A stretch of DNA of 64,000 nucleotides from Pelomyxa schiedti (Eukaryota > Evosea > Pelobiontida > Pelomyxidae). A program made the translations under genes and the position numbers. Positions within the stretch are counted from its first letter, which is position 1. Every line of letters starts with the position of its first letter. The notes below the pieces were generated by a model. That model saw only the letters and a list, made by a program, of their open reading frames with translations. It did not search any database and had not been told where the DNA came from. Of this stretch, positions 38,637 to 49,267 are shown one piece after another. The stretch spans positions 18,541-82,540 of the forward strand of contig JAHLWZ010000427.1 in the NCBI GenBank assembly GCA_020536535.1. The letters run 5' to 3'.

Positions 38637-40316
38637 CTAGTTGGTTTTCTTCTGCTGCTGTTTTTGTTGGTCCAGATTGGTCTCATGTGCAACCTGTGGT
38701 TTAGTGGAGAATCCTGAATCCATATATTTGCACAGGACTAGGTCAGTCATGATCCAGGGTGATACAACAAGCACAGTGATAGCGGCTGGGGCCACAAGGG
38801 TAACACCTATGGCAGTGATGGTTTGTGTGCTGGTGGTGGTATACAGGGCAGTGAGCAGAACAAAGGTGACAAACAGGATGAGAAGCTGGACACAAAACAA
38901 CACAATCTGGTTATTGCCCAGGATGATATCCACATCCAGTGGTGATTGTGTGGGCTTATGTTGATGCTGTTGTTGTTGAGGGGTTGTAGGTGCGTTTTTG
39001 GTTGTATTATGGGTGGTTGAGGAGGACGGTTGAAGTTGGGTTTCAAAGTAGGCCGCACACGCGTTCTCTTCCAATAAGAGCAGAATGATAGCGGCGGCAA
39101 GGCTCCCCCAGAGGAGTAGTGATGCTGCCTCGGTGATGTGACCGGCTCCAAATATTCCTAGCATGGATTCACCCAAGCGCCAGATAGCATTGAAATGCAT
39201 TTCACAGGAGGTTGAGTCTGGGTCCCTTGGTGCGTAACTAAAGGTTGCACTGGCGGATTCAGACATCATTATTGGCACAGAGGACGCGTTCCTCATACAC
39301 TGCCAGAGCCATACTAGCACGAGTACTGCTACACACGACAGTGATGGAAACCACAATATGAAATTAAGTTGTGAAATGTAGCTGTGTTGAAGGATGGACT
39401 CATCTGACGGGATTTGAGTGGTAGTGACTCTATTAATTTGGGTAGGAGACCACAATTGAAAGCGTCGTTTGCCTGAAACGGCGTCAGTACGTGGTTTCAG
39501 AAAGTAATGTATATACTTTGTTGCTTTGTTTTGGTCTTCAGAGATTGCGAACTTGACTTCTGTGGTAACTTGGGTAGCACTTGTGTACTTGGAGAGTCAT
39601 AGCGCATCAACCCTCTACAGCACAACCACAATACAATACTGCACAATAGTACTGAAACGTAATACACTAATATCAGACTGTAACAAGATAGCACCGCTCC
39701 CTCAACAGCAGATAAATCAATCTCTAGATGAACCGTGTTCCCTTCAGGAGAGAGAGAGAGTTTGAAATAGAAGGAAGAGGGTTTGTTCTTACTTAACAAC
39801 AAGAAGAGCGTCAACGTGATACCAACATGAGCTGCATCTAAAAAACCAAGCTTGACAAATTATAATCAATAGGTACACGTGAGGTTCTACACACGAGTCT
39901 TCACATGTGACATGAACAAGGTTATCACATGGCGACCAATATACTGCAAATTTCGCTTCTCCTATTGAAATATTAATACACAGGTCTTAGTCACAATCCA
40001 TTAGATTATATAGAATAGGTTTTGATAGCTAAAGTCCCAAACTAAATTGTACATTGCCATCGACCCATAATGCAGTTGCGGTGTCATAGCTCGGCCAAAC
40101 TACATCCAAAACGCACGCGACAATGAAAACAACGCAACAGATGCACGTGACGTCGTCGCGCAACAGCCACCACCAACCGTCGTCAGCTCCCATAATTTCC
40201 CCCCGCGCTGCGACACCATTCGTCACCGCGCCTGCTCCCAATGAGACTGAGGTCAAAAACAACGCAGCCACACACGCCAGGAGAGCGCGACAGTTCCCCT
40301 TCATCATCGACACCAA
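38637..40316 (-). CDS. Multi-pass membrane protein with signal peptide
   Basis: Family not recognised. The N-terminus (from 40316, or 40304) has a clear signal peptide, CRALLACVAALFLTSVSLGA. A short lumenal stretch with WWWLLRDDVTCICCVVFIVA and a Cys-rich exon (CDNLVHVTCEDSCVEPH, about 39960-39880) follow. Transmembrane segments then appear at VGITLTLFLLL (39810), LILVYYVSVLLCSIVLWLCC (39650), LSCVAVLVLVWLWQC (39330), LLLWGSLAAAIILLLLEE (39100), IVLFCVQLLILFVTFVLLTA (38880) and TLVAPAAITVLVVSPWI (38780). The cytosolic tail is Gln- and Lys-rich. The arrangement of an extracellular Cys module plus several helices suggests a receptor-like or channel-like protein. I cannot assign it further. Confidence 0.65.
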
Positions 40317-40487
40317 TCCCCGGTTGTGCCCAACAGGATAGATAGATGGCCTGATTCTCTTTTAGCTTGTTGATGGCTGAACAGGGACGACTTACTCTCA
40401 GTGACCAGTACTCTGCTGAGTCACAACTGTCCGGCGAACAAATAGAACTGAGTTCTGTTATTAGCATCAACGAGGGATTTGTTTGTT

Positions 40488-42808
40488 TTAAGAAAGATTG
40501 GTTTTCAGAGCCCCCATGAATGTGGTGAAATATTGTAGGTCATCTTCTTGGGACTGCTCGTCAACATGGTTTGGTGCTGGGGTTGTTGATCCAATGTCAA
40601 TTGGGTCACGTGAATGCTCATGCATAAATGCACTGAGCAGTTCCAGGTTGCTACGCACATTTGCTGCATTTATCTTTTTTTTTTTAATTAAGAGGTTTGT
40701 TTGGTACAACAAACGGGAGGGATTTAGTTACCAGGGACTGCTGACTTGAAGTCAATAATTCTACAACTTTCCCTATAAACTGTCCTTGGGTTTCAGGTGA
40801 GGTTCCCTTGGTTTGGTTGCAAAAAGATAAATATCAGAAAAGATAGGCGATAGAAGTGGAAAGCACCTTCTGGTCTGACCAATGTAATGAACCAATAATC
40901 CGAAATAACAGCACACCCACTCTTCGTGGGTTGTTATTACTGCTTGTACTTCCACGCAGGTGGGCTGAAAATTCTGTTGTATCAGTTGACATCAGTGCTA
41001 ACAGCGGTTCTGTTCCTTTCTATTTTTTAGTGGCCAATCACAAAAGCGTTTGACAAAAAGCAAAAGTTACCACATTTTATCATCTCTATTTTGAAGTTGC
41101 TGTCATCTGATAGCACCTCTATAACTCTGAATACCTCTACAACTATGTCCAACTCCCATAGATTTTCTTTCCTTGTCTCTGAAGAGGTATGATTAACAAT
41201 ACTTTTGCATGTAAAAGGGATTTACGTGACACAATATCAAAGAGGAACTTTATTATGAGTGCCATCTGTTGCGAAGCTTGGGGGGATTCCGCTATTAAAT
41301 CAAGTATACAAGGTGATTGTGCAGAGAATATATTGAGTAAAACCTATTACAAAGGTCAAAATTCCATCGGCAGTAAATTGGAAAAACAAACTTTAAGGGA
41401 ATTATGAGGAACTTGACTTGAGGACAGATCAACTGGGGGTGAAGATACACTTTGAGAAGGGCACAATGCTGAGTGGCACACAGATAGGAACTCTCCCGAT
41501 AAGAAGCGAGGGTGTTGTGACAGCGCATCGATGAATTGAGAGCCAAGTGAGAGAAAGGTCAGTGATTCAAAGAGAGCCATTATCAACCGGCTCACCTGGG
41601 GTGCGTTTGTATGGATGATACAGTATTCCACCTTTTATACCTGGGTGCGATGCTCAGTGTTGCGGTCCACTTGAACGACACAATCAATCATTGTTTCAAT
41701 GAACCAATTTGCCCTCTCTGGCGCCATCAAGGCTGCCAGGAAATGCGTTTTTGCGGATCGCCCATTCTGTTTCTTGATGTGAATGAATTGACTGGAGTGC
41801 AAGCAGAACCTGTGCCATAGGCAGCTCCCACTCAAGGAAAGCTTTGACAATAACAAAGCACAGAGGGATGCAAGCAAAGGATGATCGCACCATTGCCCCA
41901 GCAACTTGCATGGGCTCTAAACGGGAACGCATAAGCTTGTCGAAAGAAAACTGCCGGCAGGACTACTATCAACTGCACTGGCAATGGAATGCAGGGAGTT
42001 CAAAAGAGTGAGCATAATGAGGTCAGCAACTTGTTGCAGATACTTCTCCTGTGACATGGTTGAAAACAAAAAAGGTTCTTCATGAGCCAGAGCACAGAAC
42101 CAAAACAGAACAGCAAGCCCACGAGCAACATACATAAGCCTGTGAAATAAAATCCAAAATAAAAATATAAGCCCCACATAAAGATAGATATTTAGAGATA
42201 CAAACTAACATTTGCTCATAGGGCGGCTGAGGGTGGTTGAGCATGTAAAACATCAAATGAGTTGGCATGTGTGACAACAGAGGACCCACATTGACGACTG
42301 TGTCATACTTACCAGGTAATTGCACTACCAAATTTCCATCTTCCTTTTCCACCACAAGAAAAAAAAAAAAAAAAAAAAAAGGCAATGTCATCAGCTTCTC
42401 GCCCTATCGTAACCTCACAAAAAAAAAAAAAAACATAGACGCACCTCTCACTGACATTGATTGTTTGACAGCATCTTGATTCAATCTCGACAAAACGAGA
42501 AGTACTTCGCTTGCGGTCAACGCACCCCCGCTAGCACTCACATTGGTTGATGTACTGGTTGTACCACTTATGGGACCCGTGGGGCTGGAGCTGGAGGTGG
42601 AGGTGGCTGTTGGGCTCGACATCGGGTGCGCGTTGTGGTACTCACCGACGAATTTGTTCCCATAATTACGATCACAAATAAGAGCTGTTGGAGATCTGTG
42701 TGAGACAACAAGCTGATTCTTAAGGGCTAGCTGCGTGATAACTTGTTCATATTCCTGTTGGTGCCTAACAGCAATGCGAACAGGAATGTCCCCAGTCGGC
42801 CGAGACAT
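40488..42808 (-). CDS. Predicted all-helical (ARM/HEAT-like) protein of unknown function
   Basis: Not recognised. The start (42808) gives MSRPTGDIPVRIAVRHQQEY, followed by a short Ser/Thr-rich spacer and LTASEVLLVLSRLNQDAV. Later exons encode amphipathic helices rich in Leu and Ala (KYLQQVADLIMLTLLNSLHS; RLIMALFESLTFLSLGSQFI; LWELDIVVEVFRVIEVLSDD; RRVGVLLFRIIGSLHW). It ends VRSNLELLSAFMHEHSRDP and YFTTFMGALKTNLS (stop 40488). The run of helix pairs suggests an armadillo-type scaffold. Ataxin-10 or a UBE4 core were considered, but I see no diagnostic motif. Long A runs at 42358-42380 and 42420-42433 lie in introns. The start codon is 25 bp from that of the divergent F-box gene. Confidence 0.58.
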
Positions 42809-42833
42809 TTTTTTTGTTCTGAACAGACGAAAA
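42809..42833. promoter_or_regulatory. Ultra-compact divergent start region
   Basis: Only 25 bp separate the outward-facing start codons at 42808 (minus) and 42834 (plus). The spacer holds a T run and an A run. The two transcripts must either overlap in their 5' leaders or have almost none. Confidence 0.5.
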
Positions 42834-43648
42834 ATGAGCACCGACCTGGCGAATGCGGCGCCAATGGCTACAACAACCACGCAACTTGGACCACCACCTG
42901 ACCACATGAGGGAAGCTATATTACGAGGCCTGGTGGAATGCCATGGCAGGCAGGCTTTCGGCTGCCGTGTGGTGGTATCGAGCGCCGCGGCGCTGGCTTC
43001 CTGCGCGCTGGTGTGCAGGGAGTGGTACTTCTCGTGCAATGCACTGTGGAGAGAGCTGTTTGATCAGTTGTGTTCAGTTTTTCTTATGTGGAAAACCACA
43101 ACCCCCTCGCATTCTCTCTCCCCTTGGACCCTACGCCACTTTCTTTGTTCGTTTCCCTTGAGCTCTTTGTGAAGTTCTCTCACCCATGTGTTCCCACCAC
43201 CTAACTACCCCCTTTTCCTGTGGGGACTGAAATTCTGTGTGGTGTTTGCAGGGACTTTTCTGACTCGCTGTATGAATCATATGGGCTCCAGAAAGACAGC
43301 GTGGTGGGGAGGTGCCGGCAATCACCCCTGATGGGTGCCACTCGCTGGTACCGGCTACATACCACCATGAGGCGCTTTGTGATAAGTGCTGAGGCCCCGC
43401 AGTACCACATCACGATGCGCTCACTGACGGGCAGGAAAGATGACGTATTCTTGGATAATACGGCAACTTTGTCCGATGTGTGGAACTGGAATGAAAACAA
43501 GCAAGGGCTGCCACCACGCACCTACAGGCTAATATGGATGCACCCCATTGCCGGGCTTTTCAACTCTGATAAAGTGGAAGACTCCACTCCACTACAGAAG
43601 TGTTGCCTGATCAACGGCGTGGTTGTACATACTGTACTTTCATTGTAA
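42834..43648 (+). CDS. F-box-like protein (lineage-specific)
   Basis: Exons 42834-43069 and 43252-43648 (182 bp GT-AG intron) join in frame to 210 residues. The N-terminal part ALASCALVCREWYFSCNALW followed by RELFDQL has the typical F-box second half (A..C.VC+.W...+...LW+.L). The C-terminal part has DSLYESYGLQKDSV, RWYRLHTTMRRFVI and TYRLIWMHPIAGLF and matches no family I know. F-box proteins connect substrates to SCF ubiquitin ligases. The 5' end is GC-rich. A-rich sequence lies just before the start. Confidence 0.66.
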
Positions 43649-43734
43649 AAAAGAACAGAACCCAAAATTTGAGACCCACAAAGAGTGGAAACTTTTTATC
43701 TTGAGTAATTTTTGAGACAAGGAGGTGGGGGTGT

Positions 43735-44160
43735 TTATAAAGCCTTCCCACGCCAAATGTCTGCTTGTGTATCCAAAGCACATGTAGAACCCTGGGAATA
43801 TCTCACTAACCCTCTAAAAAAAGGGATGAGGTTTGGCTCTGTGCCACTGCCCAACAAGTGCTTGGAATTTAAGATTAGCTGCTGACTGAAAAAGGCAACA
43901 CTCAACACTAGGCCATGGAAACACTCCATACAGAATCGAAGATGATCAACATCAGACTTGCGCGGAAATAGGGCTCCGAACAGCCTAAGGCTAAGAGATC
44001 GATCTTCTCTGAAAACATTTTGTTTTGATCGTTCCGTGAGCAAAACACCCGCCCAATGTGGAACTACAGTGGCCTCGTTGGCCTCTGGCCTTGTGTACCA
44101 ATTCACACCCGCAATAACCGGACCAACTTGCCAGATGCCATGATCAGGAGTGGGATCCGA
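43735..44160 (-). CDS. Tentative protein antisense to the next gene's promoter
   Basis: A long open minus-strand frame reads protein-like sequence, for example GPVIAGVNWYTRPEANEATV, FREDRSLSLRLFGALFPR and FCMECFHGLVLSVAFF, ending ADIWRGKAL at 43735. Composition is ordinary for a folded protein. No start codon is available except at 44337, deep inside the opposite gene, and no family is recognised. It may be a 3' exon of a spliced gene, an antisense artefact or a decayed copy. The 44160 limit is only where the frame stops looking convincing. Confidence 0.35.
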   Translation of the reverse strand, partial: SDPTPDHGIWQVGPVIAGVNWYTRPEANEATVVPHWAGVLLTERSKQNVFREDRSLSLRLFGALFPRKSDVDHLRFCMECFHGLVLSVAFFSQQLILNSKHLLGSGTEPNLIPFFRGLVRYSQGSTCALDTQADIWRGKAL

Positions 44161-45390
44161 GCCAGAGACCAACTTACAGCGCTGCTTGTCGGTTCGCAGT
44201 GCGAAAGGTGCGGCGTGTGCTCGCCGGCGAGGAGGGTGTTTGGGCCGGGACTCGCCAGGCAATTGTGGGACACATGGGTCATCGGCACACAGAGGACCAT
44301 AACCATTGTGGTGGAGCTGTCGCCCAACACGCCGCAACCAGGTGGCTTGCTTCTTGCGTGCCTGGAGCCCTACTGCTGCTCCCTCAGGATTGGTGTCTCT
44401 ATGCTGCTGTTCGGGATGACAACCGGGCTGTGTGTCACAAATGGAGATGCCGACTGGGTGGATGAGAACGTCGAGGTGACGGAATCTGACTTGAGTGACA
44501 TGATACGGGTGACGAATGTGGCAAGGGGTGAGTCCTGTACTTTTGAGCTGTCAGAGGTGGCGGAGCCATTCTCTCGTGCTCGCCCCTTGTGCATGAATGG
44601 AAAGTGGGGTCTTCGTCTCAGAGTGGCGAGAAATCTTCTTACTATCATCAAATTGAACACCAAAAAAAAACAAGAGCCGGTGGATGCTCCAATTCCAGAT
44701 AGATACTGTGTGAAGGGTTCAATGAGCTTCAACAAATTGTGCTCCTCGCAAGCACTGATTGTTATGTCCACCAACAGTGGCCGCGATGCACATTTGCTTG
44801 TGATTGACCTGGATAGCACCTACACCACAAGAACTCTGCAGATTGTGAGCTCGACTCGGTGCCAGTTTCCAGAAGGCCACTTCTTGTCGCACAGTGTGCG
44901 GCAGATATGTTTGATGAAGAACAATGCTGGGAAAAACGTGTTCATTGTTGAGACGTCCATGAGCCGTAACAGGGACCGAACTGTTTTTGCCGTTCAATTC
45001 GATGGCACAGTCACCAGGCTTTCCTCTCACAGCCAAGCAATCCACTCAATGCTCAGTAGTCAAATTAATGGTTCTCTGTTCTCACTGTTGATTCCTGGGA
45101 ACCTGCCGGAAAACAGTAAAGAGAATGATTCAATCCTCTGCTGTGATCCCGATAAACTGGAGATATGGGACTGTAATGATACTGCAATTTGGGGAAGCCA
45201 CCAGCAAAACCCAGTGATGGTATACACTGTACCATCACACAAAGGCCATTTATCAGGAGGTGGTTTGATAGTCCTCATCACTGGAGGGAACACTTTGCAG
45301 GTGACAGAAGCCGTGACAGGCCACATTGTTGCATCCATTGAATGTATTTATCCTCCAAACACCCAGACGTCTTCCTCCTTCTTGTGGTAA
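44140..45390 (+). CDS. Single-exon 416-residue protein of unknown family
   Basis: The frame is open from 44056, but the ATG at 44140 (MIRSGIRARDQLTALLVGSQ) is a better start because the sequence becomes well structured there. Visible parts are CERCGVCSPARRVFGPGLAR, LWDTWVIGTQRTITIVVEL, then a long beta-rich region (VFIVETSMSRNRDRTVFAVQ; LEIWDCNDTAIW; GLIVLITGGNTLQVTEAVTG) that could be a beta-propeller-like fold. The N-terminal helix with an R-x-R-D-Q-L-x-A-L-L motif resembles an F-box-type start. It may belong to a large amoebal family together with the F-box gene just upstream on the same strand. No intron is seen, which is unusual here. The stop is at 45390. Confidence 0.72.
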   Translation: MIRSGIRARDQLTALLVGSQCERCGVCSPARRVFGPGLARQLWDTWVIGTQRTITIVVELSPNTPQPGGLLLACLEPYCCSLRIGVSMLLFGMTTGLCVTNGDADWVDENVEVTESDLSDMIRVTNVARGESCTFELSEVAEPFSRARPLCMNGKWGLRLRVARNLLTIIKLNTKKKQEPVDAPIPDRYCVKGSMSFNKLCSSQALIVMSTNSGRDAHLLVIDLDSTYTTRTLQIVSSTRCQFPEGHFLSHSVRQICLMKNNAGKNVFIVETSMSRNRDRTVFAVQFDGTVTRLSSHSQAIHSMLSSQINGSLFSLLIPGNLPENSKENDSILCCDPDKLEIWDCNDTAIWGSHQQNPVMVYTVPSHKGHLSGGGLIVLITGGNTLQVTEAVTGHIVASIECIYPPNTQTSSSFLW

Positions 45391-45638
45391 TTTGACAAAA
45401 TAAATGGCTTTTGGCTTTGGATTTTTTCCTATTTCCACATTAGATGCCTATTCCAGTTTTCCTGTAGCTGTGCTCTATGCGATGTGACCACACCCATGCC
45501 CCTACTTCAGATACACCTGGGTCACACAGAGTATTTTTTTTCCATCGTGAATTGTTTGGTCTTTGTCGAACTAAATCATGAGGACAAAAAAAATTCTGGT
45601 GAAAATTTTTTCTTTGGATTCAGCTTTCGGCTGGTTAT

Positions 45639-48600
45639 TCAGAAATCGGTGTGTGGATAATACTCCCAGAATCCAGTTCCATACCTACAAGTAATTAGAA
45701 TGAAAAGTTTTCGGTTGCAGTAGCAGGTACTTGCAGTCCATGGTTGGGAACTTAGAGCGAAGTTCCTCTCCACAATCATTGCCTAGAGTGCAAACAGTGA
45801 GCCCATTTATAATGACACTGTGGTCAGATTCCTTTTGCAATAAGATACTGAGAATAGAGTAATAGCACAACATACAGCGGATCCTCCATCTAGGACAAAG
45901 TCATACATGGTCCCCACAAATAGTGATGTTGGTTTCTCGACATCTATAGGTCGCGTCCACTTCCCGTCAATTAAAACGGGGTGCCCTGTAGTCAGGCCCA
46001 CGTTGTTGATGAACACCAAATTGTATTGGGAGTTGACGGCCCGCGTTCGTACTTCAATTACTATGCGTGGTTTCATCTTGATCCCTGACATGACATAGTC
46101 ACCTGGCTGAATATCTTCCACTGCCCTGGGTATCTTGTTAGGCTATGAATTCCAGTTTTATGTCAACTTGGAAGACAAATCAGATAGAAGTACTTTTCCA
46201 TCTCCTAAAAAGCAACCCAGTGTTTCTGGTTCCTAAACGAAATCAAACATTGTTGGAGCAGTACAATGTACCTTAAAAAGGGGGAGCTTATACTTGACAA
46301 CACCTGGAGTGGAATTTCCCCATGCTATGTGTCTACCAATCGTTTTAATCCCTTCTACTTATGAAAAAAAATAACTACAAGGACCATGGTTTTACATAGG
46401 AGCTTCAATTTCCCACCTCGTTTTTGGAAGTATGACGGAGGACTAGAGTAATTTAGTTGGAGTTAACTTTACCCAGCAAGAAGTTGTCTCAACCTATCAG
46501 TAGGGAAGTGTGGAAGCCAAGCATCATTGAGGCCAGTTATCCTATAGAACTCTCTGGAGACCTTTTGTACGGGTTGATCTAAGTCACTATTTTTTTTTGG
46601 TGGAAACCCTTCCAAGTCTGCACAAATCTTCAGGAAGGAGGTAGGAGAAAACAAAGAGCCAACAAAAATCAGATAACATTGAACTTGGGCAAGCAGGAAG
46701 AAGAGTGATACAAAAGGCATCCCCCAGAACATCACTTTGAAGTCTCCGCCACATTCCAGATGTGACAACTACAGTAATAGAACCGTCAAATATTGGTGTA
46801 ACGGAGTGGAACTGCATGGAGGGAAAAAACAGTTAATAAATATCAAAAGGGACAGTAGCAACTTCTCTGGCAACTGGTGTCTCTTGGGTTGCCATAATAG
46901 TCCAGGAAAGGTTTTTCAAATCCAACCTAAAAGTAGTTTAACAACACCTCACAAGGATGGGAGCATACATAAAAAACTCACACGAGGGATTGCTATTCGT
47001 GGAAGATACGAGAACGAATTTCTCATGCTCAGGGAAGAAACACCCTACATTCCCTCTCTGTGGTGTTGGGTGTCTCCCAACTGGAGTAATTGCTTCCCAT
47101 TTTCGTTTGGGTGGAGAAGAATCGAGGTCATAAAGATTCAGTGACCAAACGTCATCAAGTTTGGTATTATCAGCCGCTATCCCTCCATACACAATCAGTA
47201 ATCCATTCCTGCACTCGGTTTGTGAACTTCTGGGGAAACAATAAAACCTTGTGACAAATGAATTATGGTGATATCGCGGCGGGGGTGCCATCTCTGTCAA
47301 AATCTCGTGCCATTCTTGGTTTGAGGTGTTGTAGACTAGACACAAGAAACTTTGTTGGTTGTCATTATTTCCGGGAGGAAATCACACCATGTAAGGTGTT
47401 ACAAACACCTAAGGTGAAAGAATTTCCGCCGAACAGGTAAAGATTTCCATGGAAGCTGTGTAAGTGTAAGTTGCCTCTAGGGTGGCCCAATACATACTAT
47501 ACAAGGGAAGCACCATGCTTTGCTGCAGGTAGACCAGTTGTACAGTTGGCATTCAGGGAGGTCCACAGCAGTGTTGCCATGTCAAATTGGAAAAAATCAT
47601 TTGTGTCATCGTTCACAGTGCCACCAAAAAGATAGACTAAACTTCTGTAATTACAAGTTGCTGGGAAACACGAGGGCACCCATCGAGACAATTCACTTTT
47701 TTGAACAGGAACCGAACTTGTGGGAATCTGCGACGGGGGTAAATCAGGGGGGAGAGCGAGTGCCTCAATAGCAGCGAGAAGAGGATCATGGACAGTTGGC
47801 ACTCCTTGCTTCACTATAGCAGAATGGTGTTCAACTTGCCCAGACAACTCAACTTGCGGTATTCCCACATTCTTTTCTCCAGCAAGTTCCATCAGTTTTC
47901 TCTCACGTTCTATTGGCGGAAGCCATTGCTTTAATTTCATATCAAATCGCTGAACACAGTGATTTGCAGTTGAACTCATGCCACCAAAGAGGAAAAGGGT
48001 ACCATTAAAGTAATGACACACATGCCCGTAACTGGTAAAATTTAGTGCAATCTGGCAGTAACCATTGCTTACCATGGAAAATCTTTATTACTTGAGTTGC
48101 CACCAAAAAGAGGAATACAATGCGGAGATTCACACGGTGCAGAAAGGGCAACAGTCGGCGTAGAAGATGGCAATGGAGAAGGTAGAATGCTACTTAAGAA
48201 GCCTGATTTATATTGATACCTAGGAAAAGGTGCAATATGGCACGTACCAAACCACCCAGTAGCCTGAAGAGGCTTTGATTCTACTCCTTGGGTTAATATT
48301 CGAGGATCCACAAGAGATTTTTGTGCTGGTCCCTGAAAGAGGAGCTTTGGAATGGTATGGGGTGCTGCCCTCTTCTGGCGGATATTGTACAAGGATTCCT
48401 GGATGTGTGCCACAAGAACCTTGATGTTCGTTCCCTTCAAAGCACTAACTTCAACATAACTATCAGCCCCAAAGTCTTCTGCATACTATGACATTTCGTT
48501 ATGCTTTGAACTTCTGTTGTCGAAGATATAACTGTGAGAGTTTTACCTTTCTACAAATAGCTGATGCGATAGATGATTTTGAACATAAATCTTGCTGCAG

Positions 48601-49208
48601 CCCTACAAGAATGTAGGCTCTTGGCCTCTTTGAACGTGTTATTTCCTCGTACTTCATTTCAGGGAAGATCTTAGAGACACATGAGTGGTGAAACAACTTT
48701 CCTGTCTTTGCATACTTCGTTTGCAATTGTCAGTAGGGACTCAGGGTTATTAATATCAAAGCAAAGGAGGCATAGCTCGCACAACCGAAGTGAATTCCAC
48801 TGTTGAATGTCATACGTAAACAGGCAACGGCAACATTCTAACACGGTTAGTAAATGAAACCCAAAAATGGAAAGGAAATTACCAAAAAGGTGTGCCTCGT
48901 GATCTGCACCATGAGCTGCGTTTTTATGAAAAAAGGAAGAAGAAAAAAAAACAAAAAAAAGCCAAAGAGATTCACCACTATAATGGAACGAGGCTGGAGG
49001 AGATAGTCTCTTCTTTCCTAGAGCCCAATGACTCATGTTCGGCAGATATCTCTCTAACCTTGTGCATTCAACAACACTACAAATGGCATCTAGCAACTCG
49101 GACTAGAAAATTATCGATTCAGTGTCGTGGTGTTTGGTTTTCATCGCGCACTTTGCCAACTCCACACTGACCACGAATGTACACAGTAGGCAAGGTGAGC
49201 ATAGACAT
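45639..49208 (-). CDS. P-loop GTPase-like / kelch / F-box / Hint chimeric protein
   Basis: The N-terminus (49208) is MSMLTLPTVYIRGQCGVGKS after splicing, a clear P-loop. Ras-like parts follow: LCELCLLCFDINNPESLLTI (about 48780), AYILVGLQQDL (about 48600) and LKGTNIKVLVAHIQESLYNI (about 48440). Kelch repeats follow (CIPLFGGNSS, GTLFLFGGM, SLVYLFGGTVNDDTNDFF, GLLIVYGGIAADNTKLDDVW; about 48110-47130). An F-box-like segment LLPEDLCRLGRVSREFYRI sits at about 46560. The C-terminal Hint domain begins TLGCFLGDGKVLLSD (about 46220), with IPRAVEDIQPGDYVMSGIK, VGLTTGHPVLIDGKW (TxxH block) and SVIINGLTVCTLGN, and ends in GTGFWEYYPHTDF. The Gly-Cys-Phe start is the hedgehog/intein cleavage signature, so the protein probably processes itself. 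No stop separates the modules after short introns are removed. Confidence 0.78.
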
Positions 49209-49267
49209 GATGATCACAATTATTGGAAAGCCGATCACAACGGTTCGAGGAACGGAGAACTTTTTTC

